In this document: positions 34,026 through 34,150 of the stretch, in pieces
Numbering within the stretch: the stretch's first letter is position 1
Layout: the number at the start of each line of letters is the position of its first letter
Assembly (NCBI GenBank): GCA_946497775.1
Contig: CAMMLS010000003.1
Coordinates: 65,072-99,221, forward strand
Origin: an uncultured Clostridium sp.
GTDB lineage: Bacteria > Bacillota > Clostridia > TANB77 > CAG-508
Reading direction: 5' to 3'
Length of the DNA: 34,150 bases
Notes under the pieces: generated by a model
Seen by the model: only the letters and a program-made list of their open reading frames with translations
Told to the model about the DNA's origin: nothing
The model's database searches: none
Program-made: the position numbers and the translations under genes

Positions 34026-34150
34026 TAAATCTGTAAGCCGGGTTCTGTCGTGGATAGCCATTTATCTAGAATATATATTACTATATATTTCAAGCCACCT
34101 AGGTGAAAGACGGCGAGCAGCCTTGACCTTTCGTTTAAGGTGTTGCTCCA
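34026..34150 (-). ncRNA. rnpB: RNase P RNA, 3' part (continues beyond window)
   Basis: On the minus strand the sequence runs GGAGCAACACC...AGGCTGCTCGCCGTCTTTCACC...GGCTATCCACGACAGAACCCGGCTTACAG. ACAGAACCCGGCTTA is the near-universal 3' end of bacterial RNase P RNA, pairing in P4/P1 regions. The 5' part lies past 34150. Confidence 0.93.

Overview
The window is very AT-rich and comes from a low-GC, endospore-forming Firmicute, most likely an uncultured clostridial lineage. SpoIIM, YabP, YabQ, dipicolinate synthase subunit B (SpoVFB), RemA, DivIC and strong AGGAGG/AGGTGAT ribosome binding sites with TTGACA-17-TATAAT promoters all point that way. I cannot place it more finely from sequence alone.

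Layout. 1-626: 3' end of a class B penicillin-binding protein. 818-3219: YebC, a small unknown protein, a VanW lipoprotein (minus), a small membrane peptide and ribosomal protein L31. 3276-4578: a SecA-derived protein without its ATPase motor. 4678-10331: U32 peptidase, RsmE, a membrane protein, YicC, RemA, omega, guanylate kinase and an endonuclease Q-like protein, mostly tightly packed. 10393-16189: SpoIIM, XerD, MiaB, MutS. 16278-19875: divergent aspartokinase, YabP, YabQ, DivIC, Rho. 19880-23380: an orphan type II-C-like CRISPR locus. 23577-26608: a SUMF1-fold protein, a 600-bp structured intergenic region, a XerC-like recombinase and a YneA-like LysM protein with a LexA box in its promoter. 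26700-34150: SpoVFB, O-antigen ligase, superoxide dismutase, phosphodiester glycosidase, RluA-family pseudouridine synthase, two Ig-like paralogues flanking a V8-like protease, and the 3' end of RNase P RNA.

Two things stand out. First, seven otherwise ordinary genes are each broken at an in-frame CGG codon followed by A. In all eight cases (one gene has two) skipping the C restores the reading frame and places a Gly (GGA) where the family expects glycine. I find no other frameshift type in the window, and no in-frame CGGA read as Arg plus A. This looks like +1 decoding of CGGA as glycine (a quadruplet codon, or an unassigned CGG skipped in the A site), unless it is an unusual data artefact. 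Only two other in-frame CGG codons were found, both in genes whose base composition looks foreign.

Second, the Cas9 (1052 aa, uninterrupted) has lost nearly all catalytic residues. RuvC keeps D8 but has E to K518, H to Y735 and D to N738. HNH has D to N596, H to Y597 and N to A620. The bridge helix and C-terminal region are intact. It keeps a tracrRNA-like gene with its own promoter upstream. Downstream, on the other strand, sits a single CRISPR-repeat-like sequence preceded by an extended -10 promoter about 20 nt away and followed by a terminator: the layout of a one-guide crRNA gene. No cas1, cas2 or array is present. The natural reading is a nuclease-dead Cas9 kept as an RNA-guided DNA-binding protein, plausibly a regulator; its target is unknown.
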